64,000 bases of DNA from Tractidigestivibacter montrealensis (GTDB taxonomy: Bacteria; Actinomycetota; Coriobacteriia; Coriobacteriales; Atopobiaceae). Position 1 is the first letter of the stretch; each line of letters begins with the position of its first letter. Where the stretch lies: contig NZ_JANSKA010000002.1 in NCBI RefSeq assembly GCF_024741235.1, positions 248,001-312,000 of the forward strand. Reading direction: 5' to 3'. Position numbers and translations under genes: made by a program. The notes under the pieces were generated by a model. That model saw only the letters and a program-made list of their open reading frames with translations, was not told the DNA's origin and did not search any database. Shown piece after piece: positions 1 through 8,543 of the stretch.

Positions 1-369
1 AGTTCAGAGAACACTGTCTCACGGTTACGCGAATGTGTCTGCGTTATTGCCTGCAAGCGCGTTAGAGCGTCGGCAAACGGTTGGACCCCAGAGGGGGGAA
101 ACGCTGGAGACGCATTTAAAGAGGGTGGTAAAACAAAAGGTAAAAGCCGCTATTCTCTGGTTATATCAACACCGGTAAGCGTGTCTGCGAACGGAGGCAC
201 GCTACCATTTGCGGCCGTAATGCGACCGTACATCGTCAATTTGGGTCCATCCGTCCATGTGCGCACATCTGTTTAGACAAAAACCGGTAGAGTGCTCACA
301 GGGCAAACAAAAGTCCATGCATCAAACCGTTTCTCTCGACAGCACCTTTTCCATGAACGGGGGACAGTA
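1..369. other. Upstream region of the lsr operon, no gene seen
   Basis: No convincing coding frame is visible here. The stretch holds a perfect 12-bp palindrome ATGTGCGCACAT at 257-268 and two ACCGGTA copies near 172 and 284. The palindrome lies about 100 nt before the lsrA start, a reasonable place for a regulator site, but no regulator gene (lsrR) or kinase gene (lsrK) is in the window, so any link is inference. A frame open from 292 could extend lsrA but lacks a ribosome site. Confidence 0.4.
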
Positions 370-1926
370 ATGGCGGATACGAACGAGGGCGTTTCCTCCT
401 ACGAGATCAAGGACGCGCTGCTGTCCGTGCGCAACATCTGCAAGGCGTTTGGCTCGAACTCCGTCCTCAAGGGCGTGAGCCTGGACCTCATGCCCGGGGA
501 GGCAATCGCCCTGGTGGGTGGCAACGGCGCCGGCAAGTCGACGCTCATGAAGATCATCATGGGCATCTACACGCAGGACTGCGGCGACATCTACATCGAG
601 GGGCGCAAGATCGAGCACAACAGCACCCGCGAGGCGCTCTCCAACAGCACCTACATGGTGCCCCAGGAGCCTATGCTCTTCCCCAACATGACCGTCCGCG
701 AGAACGTGGAGATCGGATTCGCCGAGAAACCCAGCGAGCTCGACCACAGGCTCGAGCAGGTGATGACTGAGATCGGCTGGCACTTCGACCTCGAGCGCAA
801 GGCCTCGACGCTCTCCATCGCCGAGCAGGGCATGGTCGAGATCCTTCGCGGCATCATGCGCCGCTCGAAGGTCCTCATCCTCGACGAGCCCACGTCCGCC
901 CTCGCGTTCGACGAGGTCAAGAGCCTCTTCAAGGTCATCGAGAGCCTCAAGGCAAAGGGCATCGGCATCATTTACATCACGCACAGGCTCACGGAGGTCT
1001 TCGATATCGCAGACCGCGTCTCGGTCATGTGCGACGGCATCATCGCCATGCAGGGCAAGGTCTCCGAGTTCACGCGTGACGACCTCATCCGCGGCCTCCT
1101 GCCGCCCGACACCAAGAAGCGCGAGGCAAAGTCCGCGCCGCGTCCCGTGTCCGAGATCGACTACAACGCGCAGCCCGTGCTCGAGCTCCAGGACTTCACC
1201 GGCTATGGCTTCTCGCACGTGAACCTCAAGATCTACCCGGGCGAGATGGTCGGCCTTGCAGGCGTCGTGGGCGCCGGCCGCACCGAGATGGCGACCACCA
1301 TCTTTGGGCGCGACAAGGTCCTGGGCGGCAAGGTGCTTCTCGACGGCAAGGACATCACGGGCGAGAGCACGCGGCAGGTCATTGAGGAGGGCATCAACTA
1401 CGTCTCCGAGGACCGCTTTGCCAACGGCATCTTCCGCATCCGCGACGTTGCCGAGAACACCACGGCGGCAATCCTCAATGGCAAGCGACTGGGCTCCTTC
1501 TTCCTCAACAGGGCCGAGGAGGACAAGATTTCCCAGTCCTACGTGGACAACTTCCACACCAAGGTCACGGGACTCGACCAGGAGGTCGGAAGCCTGTCCG
1601 GCGGCAACCAGCAGAAGATCATCATCGCCCGCGCCTTCGCGTCCGAGCCGCGCCTCGTCATCCTCGACGAGCCCACGCGTGGCATCGATGCCGCGGCCCG
1701 CGGCGACGTCTATGCGGTGCTCCAGGAGCTGAGGAAGACGGGCGTCTCGATCCTTCTTATCTCGAGCGACATGGAGGAGGTCGTGGAGCTGGCCGACCGC
1801 GCGGTGACCATGTTCCAGGGCCGCATCAACCACGAGTTCAAGAAGGGCGAGATCACCCAGGACAACCTCATGGCGGCATCCTTCGGTGTCTACCACGAGA
1901 AGGCGGGCGTGAAGGTCGCCTCATAG
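370..1926 (+). CDS. lsrA: LsrA-like ABC transporter ATP-binding protein (AI-2/sugar import)
   Basis: This 518-residue protein is a fused two-domain ATPase of the RbsA/LsrA type that would energise import from the cytoplasmic face. The first domain has Walker A around residues 50-58, an LSIAEQ signature near 148 and Walker B LILDEP near 170. The second has the degenerate Walker A (GVVGAGRTE) near 298 that is normal in this family, and a canonical LSGGNQQK signature near 409. The VPQEPMLFPN stretch resembles enterobacterial LsrA. I chose ATG 370 because GGGGGACA lies just upstream; an in-frame GTG at 292 lacks such a site. It heads a tight operon with two permeases, an LsrB-like receptor and an LsrF-like enzyme. 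A general sugar ABC ATPase is the alternative. Confidence 0.85.
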   Translation: MADTNEGVSSYEIKDALLSVRNICKAFGSNSVLKGVSLDLMPGEAIALVGGNGAGKSTLMKIIMGIYTQDCGDIYIEGRKIEHNSTREALSNSTYMVPQEPMLFPNMTVRENVEIGFAEKPSELDHRLEQVMTEIGWHFDLERKASTLSIAEQGMVEILRGIMRRSKVLILDEPTSALAFDEVKSLFKVIESLKAKGIGIIYITHRLTEVFDIADRVSVMCDGIIAMQGKVSEFTRDDLIRGLLPPDTKKREAKSAPRPVSEIDYNAQPVLELQDFTGYGFSHVNLKIYPGEMVGLAGVVGAGRTEMATTIFGRDKVLGGKVLLDGKDITGESTRQVIEEGINYVSEDRFANGIFRIRDVAENTTAAILNGKRLGSFFLNRAEEDKISQSYVDNFHTKVTGLDQEVGSLSGGNQQKIIIARAFASEPRLVILDEPTRGIDAAARGDVYAVLQELRKTGVSILLISSDMEEVVELADRAVTMFQGRINHEFKKGEITQDNLMAASFGVYHEKAGVKVAS

Positions 1927-1974
1927 CACTGCGGACTTTACGATAAGTATCGCTGACGGAAGGTGTGTGTCACG

Positions 1975-3003
1975 GTGAAAGCGCTGAAGAAGCTGTTGCA
2001 TGCGAGGGAGTTGAGCAGCGTCCTTTTCCTCATCGCCCTCTTCCTGGTAGTAGGGCTGATAAACCCGTCGTTCCTCAACTCCTCGAACGTCTCCGCGTGC
2101 TTTAACACGTCGGTCGTCTACACGCTCGTCGCCGTGGGCATGGCATTTACCCTCTTCATCGGCGAGATTGACGTCTCCGTTGGCGCCAACCTGGGCATCG
2201 TCGCCACCGTTGTGGGCTCGATGCTGCGCGATGGCGCCCCGGTTCCTACCGCTATCCTGGTGGGCATCCTCATTGGTGCGGCCATCGGCCTCATCAACGG
2301 GTGGGGCGTCGCCATCATGCACGCGCCGTCGCTCATCTACACGCTGGGCGTCTGCGGCATCCTGCGTGGACTCATGTACCTCTACACCAACGGTGCCTGG
2401 GTTGAGAACCTCCCCAAGGACTTCAAGGACTTCTCGGCAGTCACGGCTGTTGGTGACCTGACGGTGTACTACTGTGCCGCCGTCGTGTTGACCATCGTGA
2501 TATGGATCCTCACGACCAAGACCCGTCACGGGCGCTACTTTATCGCCGTGGGCGACAACGCGAACGGCGCCCAGCTCGTGGGCATCCCCGCCACGCGCGT
2601 GAAGGTCATCGCCTACGTCATCTGCGGCGTGCTCTCCGCCGTTGCCGGCATCATCTTCACGAGCCGCATTGGCTTTGTCACCGCGGACTCCGGCGACGGC
2701 TACGAGATGAAGGCCATCGCGGCCTGCGTGCTCGGCGGCATCAGCCTGGTGGGCGGCGTCGGCTCCGTGATAGGTGCCGCGGTTGGCGCCGTGATCATGG
2801 CCTCGATCAGCTATCTGCTCGTCTTCATGGGCTTCTCGTCCAACTACGACAACGCCATCACCGGCATCATCCTCATCGTGATCGTCGTCGTGGACGCACT
2901 CATCCAGCACAGAAGCGTTGTCAAGAACTACCACGCGCGCCTGCTCGCCCGGGTCTCTCCTGACCAGGCAGTCGCCGGCGCGACCGAGAAGGGAGTCGAG
3001 TAG
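1975..3003 (+). CDS. lsrC: LsrC-like ABC transporter permease
   Basis: A hydrophobic permease of about 342 residues from the RbsC/LsrC (BPD_transp_2) family, forming half of the membrane channel with the next gene. The conserved block EMKAIAACVLGGISLVGG near the C-terminus is very close to E. coli LsrC as I remember it. GTG 1975 is preferred because GGAAGG at 1958-1963 gives 11-nt spacing; the in-frame GTG at 1963 overlaps that site. It follows lsrA by 48 nt and precedes the second permease by 2 nt, so cotranscription is expected. Confidence 0.82.
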   Translation: MKALKKLLHARELSSVLFLIALFLVVGLINPSFLNSSNVSACFNTSVVYTLVAVGMAFTLFIGEIDVSVGANLGIVATVVGSMLRDGAPVPTAILVGILIGAAIGLINGWGVAIMHAPSLIYTLGVCGILRGLMYLYTNGAWVENLPKDFKDFSAVTAVGDLTVYYCAAVVLTIVIWILTTKTRHGRYFIAVGDNANGAQLVGIPATRVKVIAYVICGVLSAVAGIIFTSRIGFVTADSGDGYEMKAIAACVLGGISLVGGVGSVIGAAVGAVIMASISYLLVFMGFSSNYDNAITGIILIVIVVVDALIQHRSVVKNYHARLLARVSPDQAVAGATEKGVE

Positions 3004-3005
3004 CG

Positions 3006-4085
3006 ATGGCGGCAAACAGCAAGACGCCCGCTGCCAGCAAGGAGGCAGCACCCAAGAAGAAGGGACTGACCTTCCTCAAGAGTGGCCAGGCAAGCTGGAA
3101 CCTCATGCTCGTGGCACTCTTCGTTCTCGAGTTTGTCATCTTTGGTGCGGCCAACCCCAAGTTCCTAAAGCCGCAGCTGCTTCTCACCAGCATCGACGAC
3201 TCCATGTCAGTCATGATTATCTCGCTCTTTGTGACCTTCGTCATGATCACCGGCGGCATCGACATCCAGGTGGCATCGCTCGTCGGTCTCACGTCGATCA
3301 TCATTGGCGTCACCTGGCAGGACTTTGGCTTCTCGATTCTGCAGTCGTGCCTGCTCGCCATTGTCGTTGCGGCAGCCTGCGGCGCGCTCTCCGGCTTCTT
3401 CATCGCCTACTGCGGCGTCCAGGCGATGGTCGTCACCCTAGGCGGAAGCTTCCTCTACTCGGGCATCGCTCTTCTCGTCTCGACGCTCTCCAGCACGGCG
3501 AGCTACCAGGGCATCGGCAACTTCCCGGACGAGTTCAAGGTCATAGGCCAGTACAAGATAGGCGGCGTCATCCCGCTCCAGATCGTGATTTACATCGTCC
3601 TGCTCGTCATCGCGTTCATCCTGCTTCACAAGACCAAGTACGGCCGCAAGATCTTCCTCTGTGGTGTCAACCCCAGCGCAGCCGAGTTCTCGGGCATCAA
3701 CTCCCGTCGCGTGATCATGTCGACCTACATCCTGAGCGGCATCGCCGCGGCAATCGCCGGCATCATCCTCACGTCCTACCTCGGCACGGCCAAGTCTGAC
3801 CTCGGCAGCGACCTCACGATGGACATCGTCACGGCAGTCGTCCTGGGCGGCACCCTCTCCACGGGCGGCAAGGGCTCGGTCTTTGGCACGGCGCTCTCCT
3901 CGCTCGTCATCGCGCTGCTCAGGTTTGGCCTGCCCCTGTGCTTCAAGATCGGCACGCAGTACCTGGACATCCCCGTCGGCATCCTGCTCGTGGCCATCAT
4001 CGTTGGCCGCTCGGTTGCCAGCCACCAGAGCGTGGGTACGACGGTCAAGTCACTTTTCTTCAGGAAGGACGCTCAGAAGGCGTAG
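3006..4085 (+). CDS. lsrD: LsrD-like ABC transporter permease
   Basis: The second permease subunit, 359 residues, with a charged Lys-rich N-terminal tail of about 30 residues and then the usual run of membrane helices. The family motif TAVVLGGTLSTGGKGS sits in the second half. ATG 3006 starts 2 nt after the lsrC stop, typical of translational coupling between heterodimer partners. Assignment as LsrD rather than another sugar permease rests on the operon (LsrB- and LsrF-like neighbours), not on motifs unique to LsrD. Confidence 0.8.
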   Translation: MAANSKTPAASKEAAPKKKGLTFLKSGQASWNLMLVALFVLEFVIFGAANPKFLKPQLLLTSIDDSMSVMIISLFVTFVMITGGIDIQVASLVGLTSIIIGVTWQDFGFSILQSCLLAIVVAAACGALSGFFIAYCGVQAMVVTLGGSFLYSGIALLVSTLSSTASYQGIGNFPDEFKVIGQYKIGGVIPLQIVIYIVLLVIAFILLHKTKYGRKIFLCGVNPSAAEFSGINSRRVIMSTYILSGIAAAIAGIILTSYLGTAKSDLGSDLTMDIVTAVVLGGTLSTGGKGSVFGTALSSLVIALLRFGLPLCFKIGTQYLDIPVGILLVAIIVGRSVASHQSVGTTVKSLFFRKDAQKA

Positions 4086-4154
4086 CGCGGTACGCACGAA
4101 GGGCGTGAAACAAGGGGGACAAAAGTCCCAAGGCATGGGAAGGTGGAGGTTAGA

Positions 4155-5303
4155 ATGTCACAGCTCTCTCGTAGGAACTTCTGCAGGCTCATGGGTGTCT
4201 CCGTGGCCACCGTCGGCCTCGGCCTCGTCGGTTGCGGCGGGTCCAGCTCGTCCGGCTCGGGCTCCTCTGACTCCTCGTCGACGGGTTCCGACTCCTCGAC
4301 CAGCGGCGGCGACGTCGCCGGCAAGACCGTTGCATTCATCCCCAAGGTGACCGGCAACGCGTTCTTCGAGTCCGCCAACAACGGCGCCCAGGAGCACGCC
4401 CAGAAGTGGGGCTTCACGGTCGACTACGTTGGCGACTCCACGGCCTCCGTCTCGGCGCAGGTCTCCGTCATCAACCAGGAGGTCGCGGCTGGTGTGGACG
4501 CCCTCTGCATCTCCACGGTCGACGCTAACGGTGTCTCTGACGCCCTCAAGAAGGCTACCGACTCCGGCGTTGTGGTGTGCACGTGGGACTCCGACGCCAA
4601 CCCCGAGGACCGCTGCCTCATGGTCTCCCAGGGCACGCCTGACATCCTGGGCAAGATGCTCGTCGACATGGGCGTCGACGGCCTCAAGCAGCGCGGCAAG
4701 GACCCGGACAACGACGCAATCACCTACTGCTGGCACTACTCGCAGGCTACCGTCACCGACCAGAACTCCTGGCACGTCGCGGCCGAGAAGTACATCTCCG
4801 AGACCTACCCGAAGTGGCAGAACGTGCACCCCGACAACTACTACTCCGAGCAGGACGCCGAGAAGGCCATCACCATCGGCGAGGCAGTTCTCGATGCCTA
4901 TCCTGACATCGACCTCATCATCTGCAACGACTCCACGGCACTGCCCGGCCAGCTCCAGGCAGCCGAGAACAAGGGCTACAACGAGGACACCATCACCATC
5001 ACCGGCTTCGCTTCGCCCAACTCGGTCAAGCAGTACTGCTCCAACGGCACCATCTACAACTGGGGCCTCTGGGACTGCGGCCTTCAGGGCGCCATGGGCT
5101 GCTACGCCGCCGCATACCTCGCTGCCGGCAACAAGGTCAAGGTCGGCGACAAGATCGACATCCCCGACGTGGGCGAGTGCGAGGTTCTTTCCAACGACAG
5201 CATCGCCGAGGGTGCCACGACCAAGGACGAGAACAACGGCGTCATCCTGCTGCCCGAGCGCCTCGTCTTCACCAAGGACAACATGAACGACTACGACTTC
5301 TAA
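4155..5303 (+). CDS. lsrB: LsrB-like AI-2 binding lipoprotein with Tat-type signal
   Basis: A substrate-binding lipoprotein of 382 residues. The N-terminus has a twin-arginine motif (SRRNF, residues 5-9) followed by a hydrophobic stretch and the lipobox LVGC with Cys27, then a Ser/Gly-rich linker to about residue 55. The mature part starts with KTVAFIPKVTGNAFF and ends LPERLVFTKDNMNDYDF, very like LsrB. From memory, the AI-2 contacts in LsrB include Lys of FIPK, Asp of TWDSD, Asp-Gln of TVTDQN, and Pro/Ala of ALPAA. The first four are present and the Pro is kept, but the Ala position is Gln (ALPGQ). GGAGG lies 7 nt before ATG 4155. A RhaS-type rhamnose receptor is the main alternative. Confidence 0.8.
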   Translation: MSQLSRRNFCRLMGVSVATVGLGLVGCGGSSSSGSGSSDSSSTGSDSSTSGGDVAGKTVAFIPKVTGNAFFESANNGAQEHAQKWGFTVDYVGDSTASVSAQVSVINQEVAAGVDALCISTVDANGVSDALKKATDSGVVVCTWDSDANPEDRCLMVSQGTPDILGKMLVDMGVDGLKQRGKDPDNDAITYCWHYSQATVTDQNSWHVAAEKYISETYPKWQNVHPDNYYSEQDAEKAITIGEAVLDAYPDIDLIICNDSTALPGQLQAAENKGYNEDTITITGFASPNSVKQYCSNGTIYNWGLWDCGLQGAMGCYAAAYLAAGNKVKVGDKIDIPDVGECEVLSNDSIAEGATTKDENNGVILLPERLVFTKDNMNDYDF

Positions 5304-5329
5304 GCCGATAGGGTCCTCCCTTCCCCCAA

Positions 5330-5356
5330 GGGCCGCCAACCACGTGTTGGCGGCCC
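5330..5356 (+). other. Strong hairpin between lsrB and lsrF
   Basis: A perfect 11-bp stem (GGGCCGCCAAC / GTTGGCGGCCC) with a 5-nt loop lies 27 nt after the lsrB stop. No T-run follows, so it is more likely an mRNA-stabilising or partially attenuating hairpin that raises binding-protein levels over downstream lsrF than a full terminator. Confidence 0.6.
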
Positions 5357-5418
5357 CGGCTTGGTGATGGCTGGGCCTTCTCGCATATCGATTCGCTCGT
5401 CACAGATTGGAGAACTAC

Positions 5419-6300
5419 ATGGCAGAAAACGTCGACAAGGTCGAGAAGAACTTCCACCTGGACCAGCCGTTCGCCAACGACAAGGGCTTCTACCTCAAGG
5501 GTTCCAACGACCTCAGCTGGGGCATGAAGAAGCACCTCGCGAACATCTTCGACCCCAAGAGCGGCAACACCGTCATGTTCGCCTTCGACCATGGCTACTT
5601 CATGGGGCCCGCCACCGGCCTGGAGCGTCTTGACCTGCTCCTGCCCGAGCTCGCACCCTACATGGACTGCATGATGGGTACCCGCGGCATGATGCGCACC
5701 TGCCTGCCCCCCGAGTGCGTTGCAAACAAGGGCATCGCCCTGCGCGTCTCGGCCGGCTCCTCGATGATCCAGGACGACCTCTCCCATGAGGTCGTGAACG
5801 TTGACATCGACGACGCCATCCGCATGAACGCCGACTGCATGGCAGTCCAGGTCTTCATCGGCGCCGACGGCCAGCTCGAGAGCCTCGATAACGTGAACCA
5901 GGTCATCAACGCCGGCATGGCCTACGACATCCCCACCATGGGCGTTACCGCGGTGGGCAAGGACATGGAGCGCACGAGCCGCTACTTCGAGCTTGCGACC
6001 AGGATTATCGCCGAGATGGGCGTCCAGATCGTGAAGACCTACCAGTGCGACGAGTTCGAGAAGGTCGTCGCGGGCTGCCCGGTGCCCATCGTGGTCGCTG
6101 GCGGCAAGAAGCTCGCCGAGCCTGACGCGCTCGCGCTTGCCTACGACGTGATGCGCAAGGGCGCACACGGCGTGGATATGGGCCGCAACATCTTCCAGAG
6201 CCCGCACCCCGTCGAGATGGCCAAGGCCATCCGCATGATTGTTCACGAGGGTGCCACCGACAAGGAGGCCTGGGAGTTCTACCAGGACGCCACCCACTAG
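5419..6300 (+). CDS. lsrF: LsrF-like 3-hydroxy-5-phosphonooxypentane-2,4-dione thiolase
   Basis: A 293-residue class I aldolase-fold enzyme that closely follows E. coli LsrF along its length: MFAFDHGYFMGPATGLER, AVGKDMERTSRYFELATRI, AGCPVPIVVAGGKK and GVDMGRNIFQS. In the known pathway LsrF transfers an acetyl group from phosphorylated AI-2 breakdown product to CoA, giving DHAP and acetyl-CoA. The IVKTY segment carries the lysine expected to form the Schiff base. ATG 5419 is preferred over TTG 5407 because GGAGA precedes it by 5 nt. LsrG and LsrK are not in the window, so the degradative route would need a kinase encoded elsewhere. Confidence 0.86.
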   Translation: MAENVDKVEKNFHLDQPFANDKGFYLKGSNDLSWGMKKHLANIFDPKSGNTVMFAFDHGYFMGPATGLERLDLLLPELAPYMDCMMGTRGMMRTCLPPECVANKGIALRVSAGSSMIQDDLSHEVVNVDIDDAIRMNADCMAVQVFIGADGQLESLDNVNQVINAGMAYDIPTMGVTAVGKDMERTSRYFELATRIIAEMGVQIVKTYQCDEFEKVVAGCPVPIVVAGGKKLAEPDALALAYDVMRKGAHGVDMGRNIFQSPHPVEMAKAIRMIVHEGATDKEAWEFYQDATH

Positions 6301-6344
6301 GTGCACTCGTACACTGGACTGCCATCCAGTCCAAATGCAAGCAG

Positions 6345-6380
6345 GGGAGGGCCACTTCGTTGGCCCTCCCTTTCTGTTGT
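6345..6380 (+). terminator. Rho-independent terminator after lsrF
   Basis: A perfect 10-bp stem GGGAGGGCCA / TGGCCCTCCC with a 6-nt loop is followed by TTTCTGTTGT. It closes the lsr operon before the housekeeping block. Confidence 0.85.
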
Positions 6381-6416
6381 CGCGTGGTGGGGTCGCGTGC
6401 GTGCGCTGCCCTGCGC

Positions 6417-6422
6417 TATAAT
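6417..6422 (+). promoter_or_regulatory. Candidate -10 box for asp23 operon
   Basis: A consensus TATAAT lies about 60 nt before the asp23-like start and just after the upstream terminator. I could not identify a good -35 hexamer at 17 nt. Confidence 0.5.
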
Positions 6423-6482
6423 CGCTAGGACTTATGTCAGTAACAATGCCTCCGTCCTGCGGGGGCTTTGAGAGGAGACCCC

Positions 6483-6833
6483 ATGGCCGGTGTCGTTCCG
6501 GGAACGCTCAAGGTGTCTAACGACTGCATCGCAGACCTGGCTGGCTACGCCGCGCTTGAGTGCTATGGCGTCGTAGGCATGGCGGCCATCGACGAGCAGG
6601 CTGGTGTTGCGCAGCTCCTGCCAACCAACCGCCTGCGCCGCGGCATCGACGTCGACGTCACCGCAGACGGGCACCTCTCGGTCGACCTCCACGTCATCGT
6701 CGAGCAGGGCGTCAACATGGCGTCCGTCGTGAACAACCTCACCAGCTCGGTCAAGTTCATCCTGAAGCAGATCGCCGAGCTCGATGACGTCAAGGTCACT
6801 GTCCACATCGAGGGCCTCCGCTCCAATCGCTAG
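6483..6833 (+). CDS. Asp23/Gls24 (YloU-like) envelope stress protein
   Basis: A 116-residue Asp23/YloU-family protein: alternating beta and alpha segments with the family blocks KVSNDCIADLAGYAALECYGVVGM and the C-terminal VTVHIEGLR. Members are cytoplasmic, membrane-associated and linked to envelope homeostasis. AGGAG upstream fixes ATG 6483. The next gene is a DhaL/DegV-type fatty acid kinase subunit, the same order as yloU-yloV in Bacillus, which supports both calls. Confidence 0.9.
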   Translation: MAGVVPGTLKVSNDCIADLAGYAALECYGVVGMAAIDEQAGVAQLLPTNRLRRGIDVDVTADGHLSVDLHVIVEQGVNMASVVNNLTSSVKFILKQIAELDDVKVTVHIEGLRSNR

Positions 6834-6866
6834 GCCGCCGCAGAGAAAGAACAGAGGTCCAATAAG

Positions 6867-8537
6867 ATGATCGCGTCAGTCATCCGCACGTGCTTCCCCG
6901 TGGCGGCGAACGTCGTTGCCGAGCGAGCCGAGGAGATCAACAAGCTCAACGTCTTCCCCGTTCCCGACGGCGACACCGGTACCAACATGTCGCTCACCCT
7001 TGGGACCGTCGTCAAGGAGGTGGAGGCGCTCCCGCAGGACGCCACCATCGAGGACATCGCCAAGGCGATCACCCATGGCTCGCTCATGGGCGCACGCGGC
7101 AACTCCGGTGTCATTACCTCCCAGATTCTGCGCGGCCTCGCCGAGGGGCTCTGCGACGCCAAGGATCAGGACAACCCCACGGCCGCCGACATTGCGCACG
7201 CGTTCCGCCGCTCGGTGAAGGTTGCCTTCAAGGCTGTGCGCAAGCCCGTCGAGGGAACCATCCTCACCGTCCTGCGTGACATGTCCACCCGTGCCGACCA
7301 GCTCGAGAAGGCCCACATCACGGCCACCGAGATGCTCGACGCACTGGTCATCGAGGCCTACGAGTCCGTTGCCCGCACACCCGAGCTCCTGCCCGTCCTC
7401 AAGGAGAACGGCGTTGTCGATTCCGGTGCCTTTGGCTTCGCCACCTTCTTCGAGGCTTTCGTGAACGCGGTCGAGGGCAAGGCCGGCGAGGTCTCGGACT
7501 TCAAGACCACCGTGGACTCCGCTGATGCCAAGGCCGCCGTCTCGTCCAAGGTTGCCATCGAGCTCAACGACGACTGGGAGGGCTCGCAGTACCGCTACTG
7601 CAACGAGTTCCTCTTCCATGCCAACGACGAGTCCTTCGACCGCGACGCCGCGCTCGCGTTTCTCGCCACGATGGGTGATTGCGAGCTGCTCGTGGGCGAG
7701 TACCCAGACTTCAAGGTGCACGTGCACTCCAACACGCCCGACAAGGTCCTTGCCTACATGCTCAAGCGTGGCCAGATTTTCGAGGTCTTCATCCACAACA
7801 TGGACCTCGAGGCCCACGAGCGCACGGCAAAAATCGCTGCCGACAAGGCAGCAGAGGAGAAGGCCCCCAAGAAGCCCCTTGGCTTTGTCGCGGTTGCCGC
7901 GGGCTCCGGCGAGGCATCGATCCTCACTTCGCTCGGCGTCGACGTGGTTGTCTCCGGCGGGCAGACCATGAACCCCTCCACGGCAGACATCCTCGCTGCG
8001 GTCGAGAAGACCAACGCAGAGAACGTGATCGTACTTCCCGACAACGGCAACATCCGCATGGCCGCCGAGGCTGCTGCTTCCGCCTGCGAGGACGCCCACG
8101 TTGCCGTGGTTCCCACCAAGACCGTCCCGCAGGCCTTCTCGGCAATGTTCGTGGCAGACCCCGAGGGTACCCTCGAGGACAACGTCGAGGCCATGACCGA
8201 TGCCGTCTCAGAGGTGCGCGGCGGCGAGGTCACGCGCGCCGTGCGCGACTCCCAGGCCGCAGACGGCTCGCCCATCCACGCCGGTGACGTTATGGGCATC
8301 GAGGATGGTGCCATTACCGTGGTGGGTTCATCGGTGAAGGACGTCACCGTTGAGCTCATCCGCCGCATGCAGGAGGCAGAGGAGGGCGACACCCTCACCA
8401 TCCTCGCCGGCAAGGATCTTGACGATGCCTCCTTCCAGGAGATCCTCGACGCCATCTCGGCAGCCGAGCCCTCGCTCGAGCTAGACTCCCACCGCGGTGA
8501 GCAGCCCCTCTATCCCATCGTCTTCTCCATCGAGTAG
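6867..8537 (+). CDS. DAK2/FakA-like kinase (YloV family)
   Basis: A 556-residue protein with an N-terminal DhaL kinase domain and a C-terminal YloV/DegV-like region. The nucleotide and metal site VFPVPDGDTGTNM is at residues 29-41, followed by GSLMGARGNSGVITSQILRG. FakA proteins phosphorylate fatty acids held by a FakB (DegV) partner; no FakB gene is in the window. The start lacks the longer N-terminal helix seen in some homologues, but AGAGG precedes ATG 6867. It lies between the Asp23-like gene and recG with short gaps. Confidence 0.88.
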   Translation: MIASVIRTCFPVAANVVAERAEEINKLNVFPVPDGDTGTNMSLTLGTVVKEVEALPQDATIEDIAKAITHGSLMGARGNSGVITSQILRGLAEGLCDAKDQDNPTAADIAHAFRRSVKVAFKAVRKPVEGTILTVLRDMSTRADQLEKAHITATEMLDALVIEAYESVARTPELLPVLKENGVVDSGAFGFATFFEAFVNAVEGKAGEVSDFKTTVDSADAKAAVSSKVAIELNDDWEGSQYRYCNEFLFHANDESFDRDAALAFLATMGDCELLVGEYPDFKVHVHSNTPDKVLAYMLKRGQIFEVFIHNMDLEAHERTAKIAADKAAEEKAPKKPLGFVAVAAGSGEASILTSLGVDVVVSGGQTMNPSTADILAAVEKTNAENVIVLPDNGNIRMAAEAAASACEDAHVAVVPTKTVPQAFSAMFVADPEGTLEDNVEAMTDAVSEVRGGEVTRAVRDSQAADGSPIHAGDVMGIEDGAITVVGSSVKDVTVELIRRMQEAEEGDTLTILAGKDLDDASFQEILDAISAAEPSLELDSHRGEQPLYPIVFSIE

Positions 8538-8543
8538 CGTCCT

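Noticed and set aside
370-5303. Ribose or rhamnose transporter instead of Lsr
   Set aside because: The LsrB-like C-terminus, the LsrA block VPQEPMLFPN and especially the adjacent LsrF-like enzyme favour AI-2; a related sugar is still possible.
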